DNA of 64,000 bases, taken from assembly GCA_023384575.1 (NCBI GenBank), contig JAHDVP010000003.1, forward strand, positions 1-64,000, read 5' to 3'. A program made the translations under genes and the position numbers. Below, one piece after another: positions 37,032-46,764 of this stretch (the stretch's first letter is position 1; every line of letters starts with the position of its first letter). Source of the stretch: Acidobacteriota bacterium (GTDB lineage: Bacteria; Acidobacteriota; Vicinamibacteria; Vicinamibacterales; JAFNAJ01). The notes beneath the pieces are model-generated. The model was not told the DNA's origin and searched no databases. It saw only the letters and a program-made list of their open reading frames with translations.

Positions 37032-37496
37032 ATGAAGCGAGTGTTGCTGATGAGCGTGCTGGCATCCGGCATGGCGTTTGGTGGTGCCGTCGTTGGGCCT
37101 GCCGCGATCGAAGCCCGCCAGACGCCCGCGGCGAGCTCGGTGCCCGCTGGCCAGACGTCGCTTGGTTCCGTGCGCATCGGGCGGGCCGTGATGGCCAACG
37201 GTCAGCGGCTGCCCGCCGGCACCTACCAGGTCCGCCTGACGGGCGAGACGGCGGGACCGCCCGCCAAGGGCCAGACGCCCGAACTGCAGCGCTGGGTCGA
37301 GTTCGTCCAGGGTGGGCAGGTGCGCGGGCGCGAGGTCGTCAGCGTCGTGCCGCAGGCCGAAATCAAGGACGTGGCCAAAGGCGCCGCACCCGCGGCCGGG
37401 TCGGCTCGCGTCGAGATGCTCAAGGGCGACGACTACCTGCGCGTCTGGATTCACCGCGGCGGCAATCACTACCTGATCCACCTGCCACCGGCGTAA
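37032..37496 (+). CDS. Small secreted protein of unknown function
   Basis: 154 residues. The signal peptide MKRVLLMSVLASGMAFGGAV is cleaved near ARQTPA, and a compact beta-rich domain follows (RIGRAVMANGQRLPAGTYQVRLTG). The strong AGGAGG site and the TATAAT box suggest high expression. Acidobacteria carry many such small exported proteins. No enzymatic motif seen. It ends before a strong hairpin. Confidence 0.8.
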   Translation: MKRVLLMSVLASGMAFGGAVVGPAAIEARQTPAASSVPAGQTSLGSVRIGRAVMANGQRLPAGTYQVRLTGETAGPPAKGQTPELQRWVEFVQGGQVRGREVVSVVPQAEIKDVAKGAAPAAGSARVEMLKGDDYLRVWIHRGGNHYLIHLPPA

Positions 37497-37529
37497 CCGA
37501 TCGCGCGGCTGCGTCGTCACGTCCGCTGT

Positions 37530-37553
37530 CGAGCGGGGCGAGAGCCCCGCTCG
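37530..37553. terminator. Hairpin terminator between convergent genes
   Basis: Perfect 10-bp stem (CGAGCGGGGC / GCCCCGCTCG) closed by the tetraloop GAGA, a GNRA loop. It lies 34 bp after the stop at 37496 and 87 bp after the rng stop on the other strand, so it can serve both. No U-run follows, which is usual in high-GC genomes. Confidence 0.65.
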
Positions 37554-37639
37554 AACCTGCTCGGAACGCCCAGCTCAGCGGCCACGAGCGGCTGGCTGTC
37601 GGCGCCCTTCCAGTTTCAGCCCGCCTCCCGCGCGACGGG

Positions 37640-39295
37640 TCACATCGTCATCAGGTCGAACTGCTCGTGGTGCAGCTGCGGGTCCGGACGGAGGGCGAGC
37701 TTGCGTCCGATCACGCTCTCGGCATCGCGCAGCACCGCCCGCTCCTCGTCCTGGAGGGCCTTGGCGATGTCGGGGTGCACCCGGAGCACGACGCCGTGCC
37801 CGTTGAGATCGGGCCCGAGCTTCTTCACCTCGGCGAGGATCTCGTAGCAGATCGTCGGCGTCGCCTTGATGGTGCCGGTGCCCGAGCAATACGGGCACTG
37901 CTCGGTCAGCATGCGCTCGAGGCTCTGCTTGACGCGCTTGCGTGTCACGATGATGAGGCCGAAGTCGGACACCTGGATGGCCTTCGACGGTGAGCGGTCC
38001 TTGCGCAGTTCCTGCTCGATGGTCTGGTAGACCTTCTGGCGGTTCTTCTTCTCCTCCATGTCGATCAGGTCGAGCACGATGATGCCGCCGAGGTCGCGCA
38101 GCCGGATCTGCCGGACGATCTCCCTGACGGCCTCGAGGTTGGTCTTGACGATCGTGTCCTCGAGCCGCCCTGCGGACTTCTTGCCCACGTACCGGCCGGT
38201 GTTGACGTCGATGGCGACGAGCGCCTCGGTCTGGTTGACGACGATGTAGCCGCCGGACTTGAGCCAGACCTTCGAGCGCAGGGCCTTGTCGATCTCGCTC
38301 TGGACTCCGTACTCGTCGAAGATGGGGAACTTCTTCGTGTAGAGCTTCACCCGCGGCGCCATCGTCGGCATGATGCGCTCGACGAGCTGCAGGGCCTTCC
38401 GGTGCTCGCGGGCGTTGTCGATGCGGATGACCTGGAAGTCCTCGGTCAGCAGGTCGCGCAGCAGCTTGGCCACGAGACTCTGCTCGCGGTAGACGACGGC
38501 AGGCGCGCGCACGCTCTCCGACTTGCGCCGAACCTCCGTCCACACCTCGTGGAAGTAGGTGAGGTCGCCGATGATGTCGGCGTCGGGCCGGCCGGCGGCG
38601 GCGGTCCGGATGATCAACCCGCCGGAGAAGCCGTGCGTCTCGCGGAACTGCCGGACGATCCCCCGCAGGCGCGCGCGTTCGTCACGGGAGTCGATCTTCC
38701 GCGACACGCCGAGGTGGTCGACGGTGGGCATGAACACGAGGAAGCGGCCCGGAATGGTGACGTGCGACGTCAGCCGCGCGCCCTTGGTCCCGAGGGGCTC
38801 CTTGACCACCTGGACGACGATCTCCTGCCCCTCCTTGAGCAGGTCCTCGATCCTCGGCCCGTTGACGACGTCGTCGCGCCGCCGGCGAGACCCGCGGCCA
38901 CCGTTCTGGACGGCCGCCGGCCCGGTGCCGCCAGTCGCGTCGGCGGCGGCTGCCGTGTCGGCCTCGCCGGCCGGGAGCGCCGCGCCATCGCTTTCGCCGG
39001 CCTCCGCCGCGCCACCCGCCGCGGCGTCGTCGTCGTCGCCCGCCTCGAGCTGCTCGAACTGCTCCTCCGTGTTGACGACGTCGCTGACGTAGAGGAACCC
39101 GTCACGCTCGAGGCCGATGTCCACGAAGGCCGACTGCATGCCCGGCAGGACCTTCGACACGCGCCCCTTGTAGACGTTGCCCACCACGCCGCGCGAACGC
39201 TCGCGCTCGATGAACAGCTCCGCGACCTGGTCGTCCTCCAGGATCGCGACCATCGTCTCGTGCTCGTTCGACGAGACGATCATCTCCTTGGCCAT
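37640..39295 (-). CDS. rng: Ribonuclease G/E family protein
   Basis: Endoribonuclease for 5S/16S rRNA maturation and mRNA turnover. 551 residues. S1 fold residues are split by an Ala/Asp/Gly-rich insert of about 50 residues (84-135, e.g. DDDDAAAGGAAEAGES). Catalytic Asp residues are in ALVAIDVNTGRYVGKK and GGIIVLDLIDMEEKKNR, and the Zn-link Cys pair in EQCPYCSGTGTIKA. The insert is longer than in E. coli RNase G. The gene follows rodA by 262 bp, and the rodA-rng order is common in rod-shape clusters. Confidence 0.94.
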   Translation of the reverse strand: MAKEMIVSSNEHETMVAILEDDQVAELFIERERSRGVVGNVYKGRVSKVLPGMQSAFVDIGLERDGFLYVSDVVNTEEQFEQLEAGDDDDAAAGGAAEAGESDGAALPAGEADTAAAADATGGTGPAAVQNGGRGSRRRRDDVVNGPRIEDLLKEGQEIVVQVVKEPLGTKGARLTSHVTIPGRFLVFMPTVDHLGVSRKIDSRDERARLRGIVRQFRETHGFSGGLIIRTAAAGRPDADIIGDLTYFHEVWTEVRRKSESVRAPAVVYREQSLVAKLLRDLLTEDFQVIRIDNAREHRKALQLVERIMPTMAPRVKLYTKKFPIFDEYGVQSEIDKALRSKVWLKSGGYIVVNQTEALVAIDVNTGRYVGKKSAGRLEDTIVKTNLEAVREIVRQIRLRDLGGIIVLDLIDMEEKKNRQKVYQTIEQELRKDRSPSKAIQVSDFGLIIVTRKRVKQSLERMLTEQCPYCSGTGTIKATPTICYEILAEVKKLGPDLNGHGVVLRVHPDIAKALQDEERAVLRDAESVIGRKLALRPDPQLHHEQFDLMTM

Positions 39296-39557
39296 GACCG
39301 ATACCCCACTTGGACGCCTGGCCGAACGCCCGCCGAACCGCCGGGTACGCGGGGCCGAGGCCGCTCGCCACCAGGCAGCACGCCATCCACGCGACCATCG
39401 AGATCAACAGCGGGTGCGTGATGGACTCCACGGGAACTCCTGCCGGCACATGCGCCGAAACTGCGGACGCCCGCCCCGCCGGACCACGCCCGGCTTCGCG
39501 ACGCCGCCAATTCGTCCTTCCCGAACTCGAAACCGACGACACACAACCGCGCAAACG

Positions 39558-40658
39558 TCAATTCGTGAACCGCCGCATCCTCACGTTGAGAACGAGGCCG
39601 AACACGGCCATCGTGGCGATGATCGAGGAGCCGCCGTAGCTCATGAGCGGCAGCGTGAGCCCCTTGACCGGCGCCAGCCCGGCGGACATGGTGATGTTGT
39701 AGACGACCTGGAACGAGAACCCGGACACGAGCCCCACGACCAGGTACGCCCCCAGGCGATCCCTGGCCAGGCGGGCCGCCTCCAGGGATCGCAGGATGAC
39801 GAACAGGTAGAGCCCGAGCGTCACGACGACGCCCAGGAAACCCAGCTCCTCGGCCAGCACTGAGTAGATGAAGTCGTTGTGGGCCACGGGCAGGAACTTG
39901 AACTGGCCCTGTGTGCCCTGCATGTAGCCCTTGCCGGTGAGCCCACCCGAGCCCACCGTGATCCGCGCCTGGATTTGCTGGTACCCGGCGCCCCGCGGGT
40001 CCTGCTCCGGATCGAGGAACGTCTCGATGCGCGACTTCTGGTAGTCCTTGAGCACGGCGAACCAGGCGATCGGCGCCGCGATGACGGCCAGGAGCGCGAG
40101 CACGGCGAGGACCTTCGGGCGCATCCCGGCGGCGTACGCGGTGCCGACGAAGATCGGCACCAGGGTCACGGCCGTCCCCAGGTCGGGCTGCCGCGCGATC
40201 AGCACCGCGAGGGTGGCCAGGAACGCCGCGCCGAGGGCAAGGTCGCGCCACTGCCCGGCACCGCGGCGGTTCTCGGCGAAGTAGGTCGCCACGACGAGCG
40301 CCAGCGCGATCCGCGCGAACTCCGAGGGCTGGAGGTTCACCGGCCCGAGGGGGATCCACCGCCGGGCGCCGCCCGCGACGAAGCCGAACAGGAGGACGTA
40401 GACGAGCAGCAGCACGCTGCCGCCGAAGATCACGAGCGAGTACTCCGACAGCAGACGGTAGTCGACCGACAGGCAGACGAGCAACGCCACGAGGCCGAGA
40501 CCGACCGCCCAGGTCTGCTTGTAGAACTCCGTGCCGACGCGCTCGCGAATCGGATCGTACGTGCTGCTGTAGATCATCGCGAGCCCGATGGCCGTCAGCG
40601 CCAGCACCGACACGACGAGCAGCCAGTCGACGTGGAAGTAGAGTCGCCGCTCGAACAT
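39558..40658 (-). CDS. rodA: Rod-shape peptidoglycan glycosyltransferase (SEDS)
   Basis: 366 residues, ten membrane helices (e.g. WLLVVSVLALTAIGLAMIYS). SEDS signatures VAHNDFIYSVLAEELGFLG and ALALVVATYFAENR are present; the Asp in HNDF matches the catalytic region. RodA polymerises lipid II with PBP2 during elongation. It begins 3 bp after the mrdA stop and is clearly co-transcribed with it. Confidence 0.96.
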   Translation of the reverse strand: MFERRLYFHVDWLLVVSVLALTAIGLAMIYSSTYDPIRERVGTEFYKQTWAVGLGLVALLVCLSVDYRLLSEYSLVIFGGSVLLLVYVLLFGFVAGGARRWIPLGPVNLQPSEFARIALALVVATYFAENRRGAGQWRDLALGAAFLATLAVLIARQPDLGTAVTLVPIFVGTAYAAGMRPKVLAVLALLAVIAAPIAWFAVLKDYQKSRIETFLDPEQDPRGAGYQQIQARITVGSGGLTGKGYMQGTQGQFKFLPVAHNDFIYSVLAEELGFLGVVVTLGLYLFVILRSLEAARLARDRLGAYLVVGLVSGFSFQVVYNITMSAGLAPVKGLTLPLMSYGGSSIIATMAVFGLVLNVRMRRFTN

Positions 40659-40661
40659 GGC

Positions 40662-42557
40662 CTAGTCTCCACCCCCGCCAACCGCTCCCCCCGCCGGCGG
40701 GGCCGAGGCGACGACGGCCGGCGGCGCCGGCGGTGTCAGTTGCGGCAGGGGCCGGCCCTCCTTCTTCGCGTAGAACGTCTCGATGACGTGCCGCGCGATG
40801 GGAGCGGCCAGGTACCCGTGATCGGAGTGCTCGGCGAAGACCACGCCCGCGATCTCAGGTTCGTCGTGCGGCGCGAAGAACACGAACCAGCCGTGGTCGC
40901 GGAGGTCGCGTTCGGTACGGCCGGCCGCCGACTGCCGCCCCTGGATCGAAATGACCTGCGCCGTGCCGGTCTTCCCGGCGACGTCGCGGCCGGGGACGCG
41001 CGCGCGGCCGCCGGTGCCGGCCCCGTTGACCGCGAGCCACAATCCCTCGTGGAGCGCGCGCACGTGCTCGGGCGCCATGTCGTGCACCTCGGCCGGAGGC
41101 GGCGAAGGCACCGGCGTCCAGCCGTCGCCGTCGTCGATCGCCCTGACGAGGTGCGGGACGTGTCGCGTGCCGCCGTTGGCGATCGTGGCCATCATGACGG
41201 CGAGCGAGATCGGGGTGACCGACACCTGCCCCTGGCCGATGGCGACCGAGATCGTCTCGCCTGGATACCACCGCTCACCCGTGCGCTGGCGCTTCCACGC
41301 GGTCGACGGCATGATGCCCTCGATCTCGTGGGGCAGGTCGACACCGGTGCGCACGCCGAGGCCGAACGCCGTCGCCCACTTGTGCAGGCGGTCGATGCCG
41401 ACGAGGTTGCCGAGCGTGTAGAAGTAGGTGTTGCACGACTTCTCGAGCGCCGTGCGCATGTCGACGAGCCCGTGGCCACGCGCGAGATGGCACTTGAAGA
41501 ACCGGCCGTAGAAGACGCCGCCGCCGGGACAGTTCACCTTGTAGTCGGGCGTCGCGACCCCTTCCTCGAGCGCGGCGGCGGCGACGACGATCTTGAAGGT
41601 CGATCCCGGCGAGTAGCGCCCCTGGATCGCGCGGTTCTGCAGCGGTCGCAGCCGGTCGGTGTTGAGTGCCGTCCAACTCGTGCGGTCGATGCCCGTCGCG
41701 AAGCGGTTCGGGTCGTACGCCGGGAGGCTCACGAGCGACAGAACCTCGCCGTTGCGCGGATCGAGCACGACGGCCGCGCCGTTGTACCCCAGTGTCTTGA
41801 ATCCCTCTTCGGCCGCCCGCTGGAGGTCGGCGTCGATGGTCAGCTCGACGCGCCGCCCCTCGCGAGGCGGGACTTCCCCCAGCACCTCGATCTCGCGGCC
41901 GACGCTGTTGACGACGACCCGGCGCGCGCCGTCCTCGCCGAGCAGCCACTGGTTGTAGGTCTGCTCGATGCCGGACTGGCCCACGATCGTGCCCGACGAC
42001 ACGCCCTCGAACTCGACTCGCGTGAGCTGCTGGTCGCTGACCTCGCCGACGTAGCCGAACAGATGGGCGCCGAGGGCATCGTCGGGATACTGGCGCGTCG
42101 GCACCTGCTCGACGATCACGTCGGGCAGTTCGAACCGGCGGGCGAGCACGGCGGCCAACTGGGCCATCGACGCGTCGGTGACGAGGTTGATCGGACGGTA
42201 TCGCGGCTGGCGGGCGTGCCGCGCGATGGTCTCCCCGAGCGCCGCCTCGGGCACGCCGAGCGCGGGTGAGAGGACCGCGAGCGTCCGCGAGAGGTCGCGA
42301 CTGTGCTCGGGCACGAGCGAGATGGTGAACGCGTACCGGTTCTCGACGAGGACCCGCCCGTCGCGGTCGAACATCATGCCCCGCGGCGCGCGCAGCGGCA
42401 GCGTCCGCTGGTGGTTGTTCTCGGCCATCTCCAGGAACCTGGCGTGCTGCACGACCTGGAAATACCAGAAACACACGCCGAGCACGACGAACACGGCCGC
42501 CACGAGGTAGCTGAGGACACGAATGCGAAGCGGCAGGCTCCGGCGGTCGTCGATCAT
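40662..42557 (-). CDS. mrdA: Penicillin-binding protein 2
   Basis: 631 residues from the ATG at 42557. One N-terminal membrane segment (VLSYLVAAVFVVLGVCFWYF), then a dimerisation domain and the transpeptidase. SPGSTFK carries the active-site Ser (about residue 318), KSCNTYFY the SxN motif and GKTGTAQVI the KTG motif. It crosslinks peptidoglycan in partnership with RodA. The low-complexity Pro/Ala tail (LTPPAPPAVVASAPPAGG) is unusual but harmless. 258 bp separate it from mreD, with no gene seen there. Confidence 0.96.
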   Translation of the reverse strand: MIDDRRSLPLRIRVLSYLVAAVFVVLGVCFWYFQVVQHARFLEMAENNHQRTLPLRAPRGMMFDRDGRVLVENRYAFTISLVPEHSRDLSRTLAVLSPALGVPEAALGETIARHARQPRYRPINLVTDASMAQLAAVLARRFELPDVIVEQVPTRQYPDDALGAHLFGYVGEVSDQQLTRVEFEGVSSGTIVGQSGIEQTYNQWLLGEDGARRVVVNSVGREIEVLGEVPPREGRRVELTIDADLQRAAEEGFKTLGYNGAAVVLDPRNGEVLSLVSLPAYDPNRFATGIDRTSWTALNTDRLRPLQNRAIQGRYSPGSTFKIVVAAAALEEGVATPDYKVNCPGGGVFYGRFFKCHLARGHGLVDMRTALEKSCNTYFYTLGNLVGIDRLHKWATAFGLGVRTGVDLPHEIEGIMPSTAWKRQRTGERWYPGETISVAIGQGQVSVTPISLAVMMATIANGGTRHVPHLVRAIDDGDGWTPVPSPPPAEVHDMAPEHVRALHEGLWLAVNGAGTGGRARVPGRDVAGKTGTAQVISIQGRQSAAGRTERDLRDHGWFVFFAPHDEPEIAGVVFAEHSDHGYLAAPIARHVIETFYAKKEGRPLPQLTPPAPPAVVASAPPAGGAVGGGGD

Positions 42558-42815
42558 GGGTCGGTGCTCATCGCCTCCCACGCAGTCTGAGCGTGTACGA
42601 CACGATCTCACATTCGCGGCCGGCGCTGAAGTCCCGGCCAGCCGCCTTCCGGCAGGGCTGCGACCGGGGCCGCGGCCATTCCAGGAATCGGCCTCCTCCC
42701 GTCCGGGTTGACGCCGGCGCGACCGGGACCCGGCCGCCCGACCTCACCACCGACCGCCCCGGGGGGCCGCGTCACCCCGGCAGAACGACTCGGTGCCGCC
42801 CTCCCGGCTTGCGGA

Positions 42816-43334
42816 TCATCGGACGCGCCGGCCCAGATAGGCCCGGCGCGCACGGCGGCGGCTGATCATTTCCGGTCCGCGCTCGGCCAGGACGAACGCC
42901 GAGACCCCGATGACGCCGTTCATCGCCGCCTGCAGGAGCGCCTCGGTGTAGGGCCAGCCGATCCCCGGCGGGTCGATCAGCCAGTACAGCCCGAAGAAGA
43001 CCACGCCGTGCGCCAGCGACCCGACGAAGAACACCACGAACCGCGGCAGCGCGTTGGCGACGATGAACCGGGTGCCGAGCACGCCGACGACGAAGCCGAG
43101 CAGGCTCTTGGCGAAGCCGCCGACGCCGATCACCCCGCCCGAGAGCGCGTCCTGCGCCAGGCCGGCGGCCGATCCAATGAGCAGCCCCGCGGTCGGCCCC
43201 AGGAGGAGCGAGGTGTACACCACCAGGACCAGCACGAGGTCCACCGAGACGCGCGTGCCCGACAGCAGGTGCGCGAGCGTCGTCTGGAACGCGAGGGCGA
43301 CGACCAGCGCCGCCGCGATGCCGGCGATCCTCAC
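42816..43334 (-). CDS. mreD: Rod-shape determining protein MreD
   Basis: 172 residues, GTG start at 43334 overlapping the mreC stop (GTGA). Five or so membrane helices: IAGIAAALVVALAFQTTLAH, LVVYTSLLLGPTAGLLIGSA, FFVGSLAHGVVFFGLYWLID and VIGVSAFVLA. Position between mreC and mrdA fits MreD, an inner-membrane component of the elongasome. Poorly conserved family, so order and topology carry the identification. Confidence 0.9.
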   Translation of the reverse strand: MRIAGIAAALVVALAFQTTLAHLLSGTRVSVDLVLVLVVYTSLLLGPTAGLLIGSAAGLAQDALSGGVIGVGGFAKSLLGFVVGVLGTRFIVANALPRFVVFFVGSLAHGVVFFGLYWLIDPPGIGWPYTEALLQAAMNGVIGVSAFVLAERGPEMISRRRARRAYLGRRVR

Positions 43335-44176
43335 GGCGCCCCCTCGTCTGACGGCAGCCGCGGCGGCGGGTCGAGCACCACGAGCACCTCTTCGATCGAC
43401 GAGAAGTCGACGCTCGGCGCCACGTGGATCACCTTGTAGAGCCCCTGGCCGCGCGCCACGTCGATCACCTCGCCGATGACCAGCCCCTTCGGGTAGATGC
43501 CATCGACGCCCGACGTCACGACCACGTCGCCGACCACGACATCGGCGAGGTTCGAGACGAAGTCCATCCTCAGCCGCCCGTCGCCCTCCTCTCCGACCAC
43601 GACGCCGCCGGTGCGCGACCGCTCGACGAGGGCGCCGGCGCCGGCGTTGCGGTCGACGATCAACTGCACGCGCGCGGCGTGCGTCGAAGGCCTCCCGAGC
43701 ACCCGTCCGACCACGCCCTTCGGCGAGACGACCGCGAGGTCGGCGGTGACGCCGTCGGCCCGGCCGCGGTTGATGGCGATCGTCGAGAACCAGGCGGTGG
43801 CGTCGCCGGCGATGACCTCGGCGGCCAGCGTGCGCAGCGGCATCGCCCGCTGGAGCGCCAGGAGCCCTTCGAGCCGTTCCCCCCGCAGCGCCCGGACCCG
43901 CTGCTGCTGCAACTCGACCTCGAGCGCCATGACGCGCGCGCGCAGCTCGGTGTTCTCGGCCTCGACGCCGCGCAGCGCGACCCAGCGCCGCCAGCCGCCG
44001 GCCACGCCGTCGACCGCGCCCGCCACCACCCGCTGCACCTCGCCGAAGACGGCGAACACCGCCGACGCGAGCACCGTCTGGCCGCCGCGCGTGTCGACCT
44101 GCGCCGACACCAGGACGAGGTGCCCGATCAGCACGACGACGCACAGAAGACCCGTGCGGTGGCGGACGTCAGACAT
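43331..44176 (-). CDS. mreC: Rod-shape determining protein MreC
   Basis: 281 residues. N-terminal membrane segment (TGLLCVVVLIGHLVLVSAQ), a coiled coil (RGVEAENTELRARVMALEVE) and the periplasmic beta domain with VVSPKGVVGRV, VQLIVDRNAGAGALVERSRT and DVVVTSGVDGIYPKGLVIGE. MreC links MreB filaments to the peptidoglycan synthases. Starts 63 bp after mreB. Confidence 0.93.
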   Translation of the reverse strand: MSDVRHRTGLLCVVVLIGHLVLVSAQVDTRGGQTVLASAVFAVFGEVQRVVAGAVDGVAGGWRRWVALRGVEAENTELRARVMALEVELQQQRVRALRGERLEGLLALQRAMPLRTLAAEVIAGDATAWFSTIAINRGRADGVTADLAVVSPKGVVGRVLGRPSTHAARVQLIVDRNAGAGALVERSRTGGVVVGEEGDGRLRMDFVSNLADVVVGDVVVTSGVDGIYPKGLVIGEVIDVARGQGLYKVIHVAPSVDFSSIEEVLVVLDPPPRLPSDEGAP

Positions 44177-44239
44177 CGGTGCCCCCCGGCCGGCCGGCGG
44201 CTCGGAAGCCCCGGCCGGCGGGCCCCGCAGGCGGACGCA

Positions 44240-45261
<1,022 letters not shown>

Positions 45262-45265
<4 letters not shown>

Positions 45266-46389
45266 CGTCGTGCTCCTCGCCCCTCCGCACCGAGACGCAC
45301 GGGGCGTCCGCGGGTGCCGATGGCATGAATGCCATTCTTGCCGCGTTCCTTGATCCAGTACATGGCTTCGTCGGCCGCGCGCAAGAGCGCGTCCGCGCTC
45401 GCCGCTCCGCTCTTGAGCGTGGACACCCCAATCGAGACGGTCAGGCGTACCTGCAGCCCTTCGCTCTCGAGGAACGACGTGGTTGCGATGCGCTGCTGGA
45501 TCCGCGACGCCACCGCGCGCGCCCCCCGCGCGTCGGTCTCCGGCAGGACCACCGCGAACTCGTCACCCCCGTAGCGCGACACGACGTCGGTTTCGCGGGC
45601 CGACTGACGGAGCACCTGCGCGACTTCGACGAGCGCGAGGCTGCCGGCGAGGTGCCCGTAGGTGTCGTTGACCACCTTGAAGCCGTCGAGATCGATGAAC
45701 AGCAGGGACACCGGCAGCCGCGTGCGCGCCGTTCGTTTGGTCTCGCGGTGCAGGACCTGCTGGAGGTAACGCGAGTTGTAGAGCTGGGTGAGGTCGTCGG
45801 TCACCGAGAGCGCTTCGGCCCGCTGCACCCGCAGCGCGCTGTCGAGGGCGTGCGCCAGAGGGCCGAACCCGACGTCGAGCGCCCGCCGGGCACGCGCGCC
45901 GATCACCAGGCGCCCGGCGACCGGTCCGGGGTCGAACCCGACGAGCGCCGCCCGCAGTTGACCACGACACGCGAGCGGGAAGGCCAGCACCGCCAGTGCC
46001 GGCGCGTCGGGATGATCGCGGCGCACGTCGCCGCTCGTCCAGTCGCGGCCCGTCCGCACGACGCGCGCGGCCACCGCCTCGGCCACCGGGCGCCAGGCCG
46101 GCACGAGCCCGCGCGAGGCCGCCAGGTGCGGCTGGCCCACCCAGTCGTCGACCAGCACCGCCCACGACGCCATCGGCAGCCAGGCGGCGACGCGAGCCAC
46201 GATTTCCTCGGCCACCCGGCGCGGATCGAGCGATTCGTGCGCGGCGCCGACGAGGCTCCGGAAGGCCGCGACGCTCGAGAGCCGGGCCTCGAGGGTCTCG
46301 GGCAGCCGTGCAATCCGCGTCGGCAGGCTGGCGCGACGAACCGGGCGGGCAACGCCCGACGCCGCACGCACGACGGGCCGCTTGGCCAT
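45262..46389 (-). CDS. Diguanylate cyclase with N-terminal GAF-like domain
   Basis: 375 residues from the ATG at 46389. Residues about 40-200 look like a GAF sensor fold (RVAEEIVARVAAWLPMASWA). The C-terminal GGDEF domain is intact, with LLFIDLDGFKVVNDTYGHLA and RYGGDEFAVVLPE, and RETD just before it is the RxxD product-inhibition site. So it should make c-di-GMP from GTP under feedback control. No membrane helix. Its stop overlaps the mreB start. A PilZ receptor is encoded at 12184-12534. Confidence 0.93.
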
Positions 46390-46764
46390 GGCACGTCTGG
46401 AATCTGCCGGGTACGACACGATCGGAGCCCCTGTCGTCGAGCTGTTCCCCGGGGCTGCCCGAACGCGCCGGCAGGTCGACTCCCGTCCGGACACCCCGTC
46501 CGGCCCGCAGTCCACGCCGGCCGGCGGGGCCACCTGTTGCTTCACTTATCGGAGGCGCCGGGGGCTTCGATAGGCCCGGAACGGGCCGGACCACGGCCCG
46601 CATCGGCCTTGAGGCTCACTTCGACACCAGATCAACCTGAGAAAGATACCATAACGGTCACCGCCCCGAATGCGAAGAAAGTGCCAACGGCTTGCCGGCC
46701 GGCGGGCCATGCAATAGACTTGAGGTTTTGACCGTGACGCCGACAGGCGAAGGGACGCCCGACC
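46390..46764. other. 375-bp divergent intergenic region
   Basis: Separates the cyclase-mreB operon (minus) from the PpiD-like gene (plus). It is relatively AT-rich around 46630-46740 compared with its neighbours, as expected for promoters. No ORF of note and no clear terminator or riboswitch. Confidence 0.5.
46648..46676 (-). promoter_or_regulatory. Possible sigma70-type promoter for cyclase-mreB operon
   Basis: On the minus strand TTCGCA (46676-46671) and TATGGT (46653-46648) are 17 bp apart, 4 of 6 matches each. It lies about 260 bp before the cyclase start. Weak evidence. Confidence 0.3.

Noticed and set aside
39102-39554. 150-codon minus-strand frame over the rodA-rng gap with one hydrophobic stretch
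   Set aside because: Overlaps the certain rng start in another frame and shows no conserved motif; probably chance.
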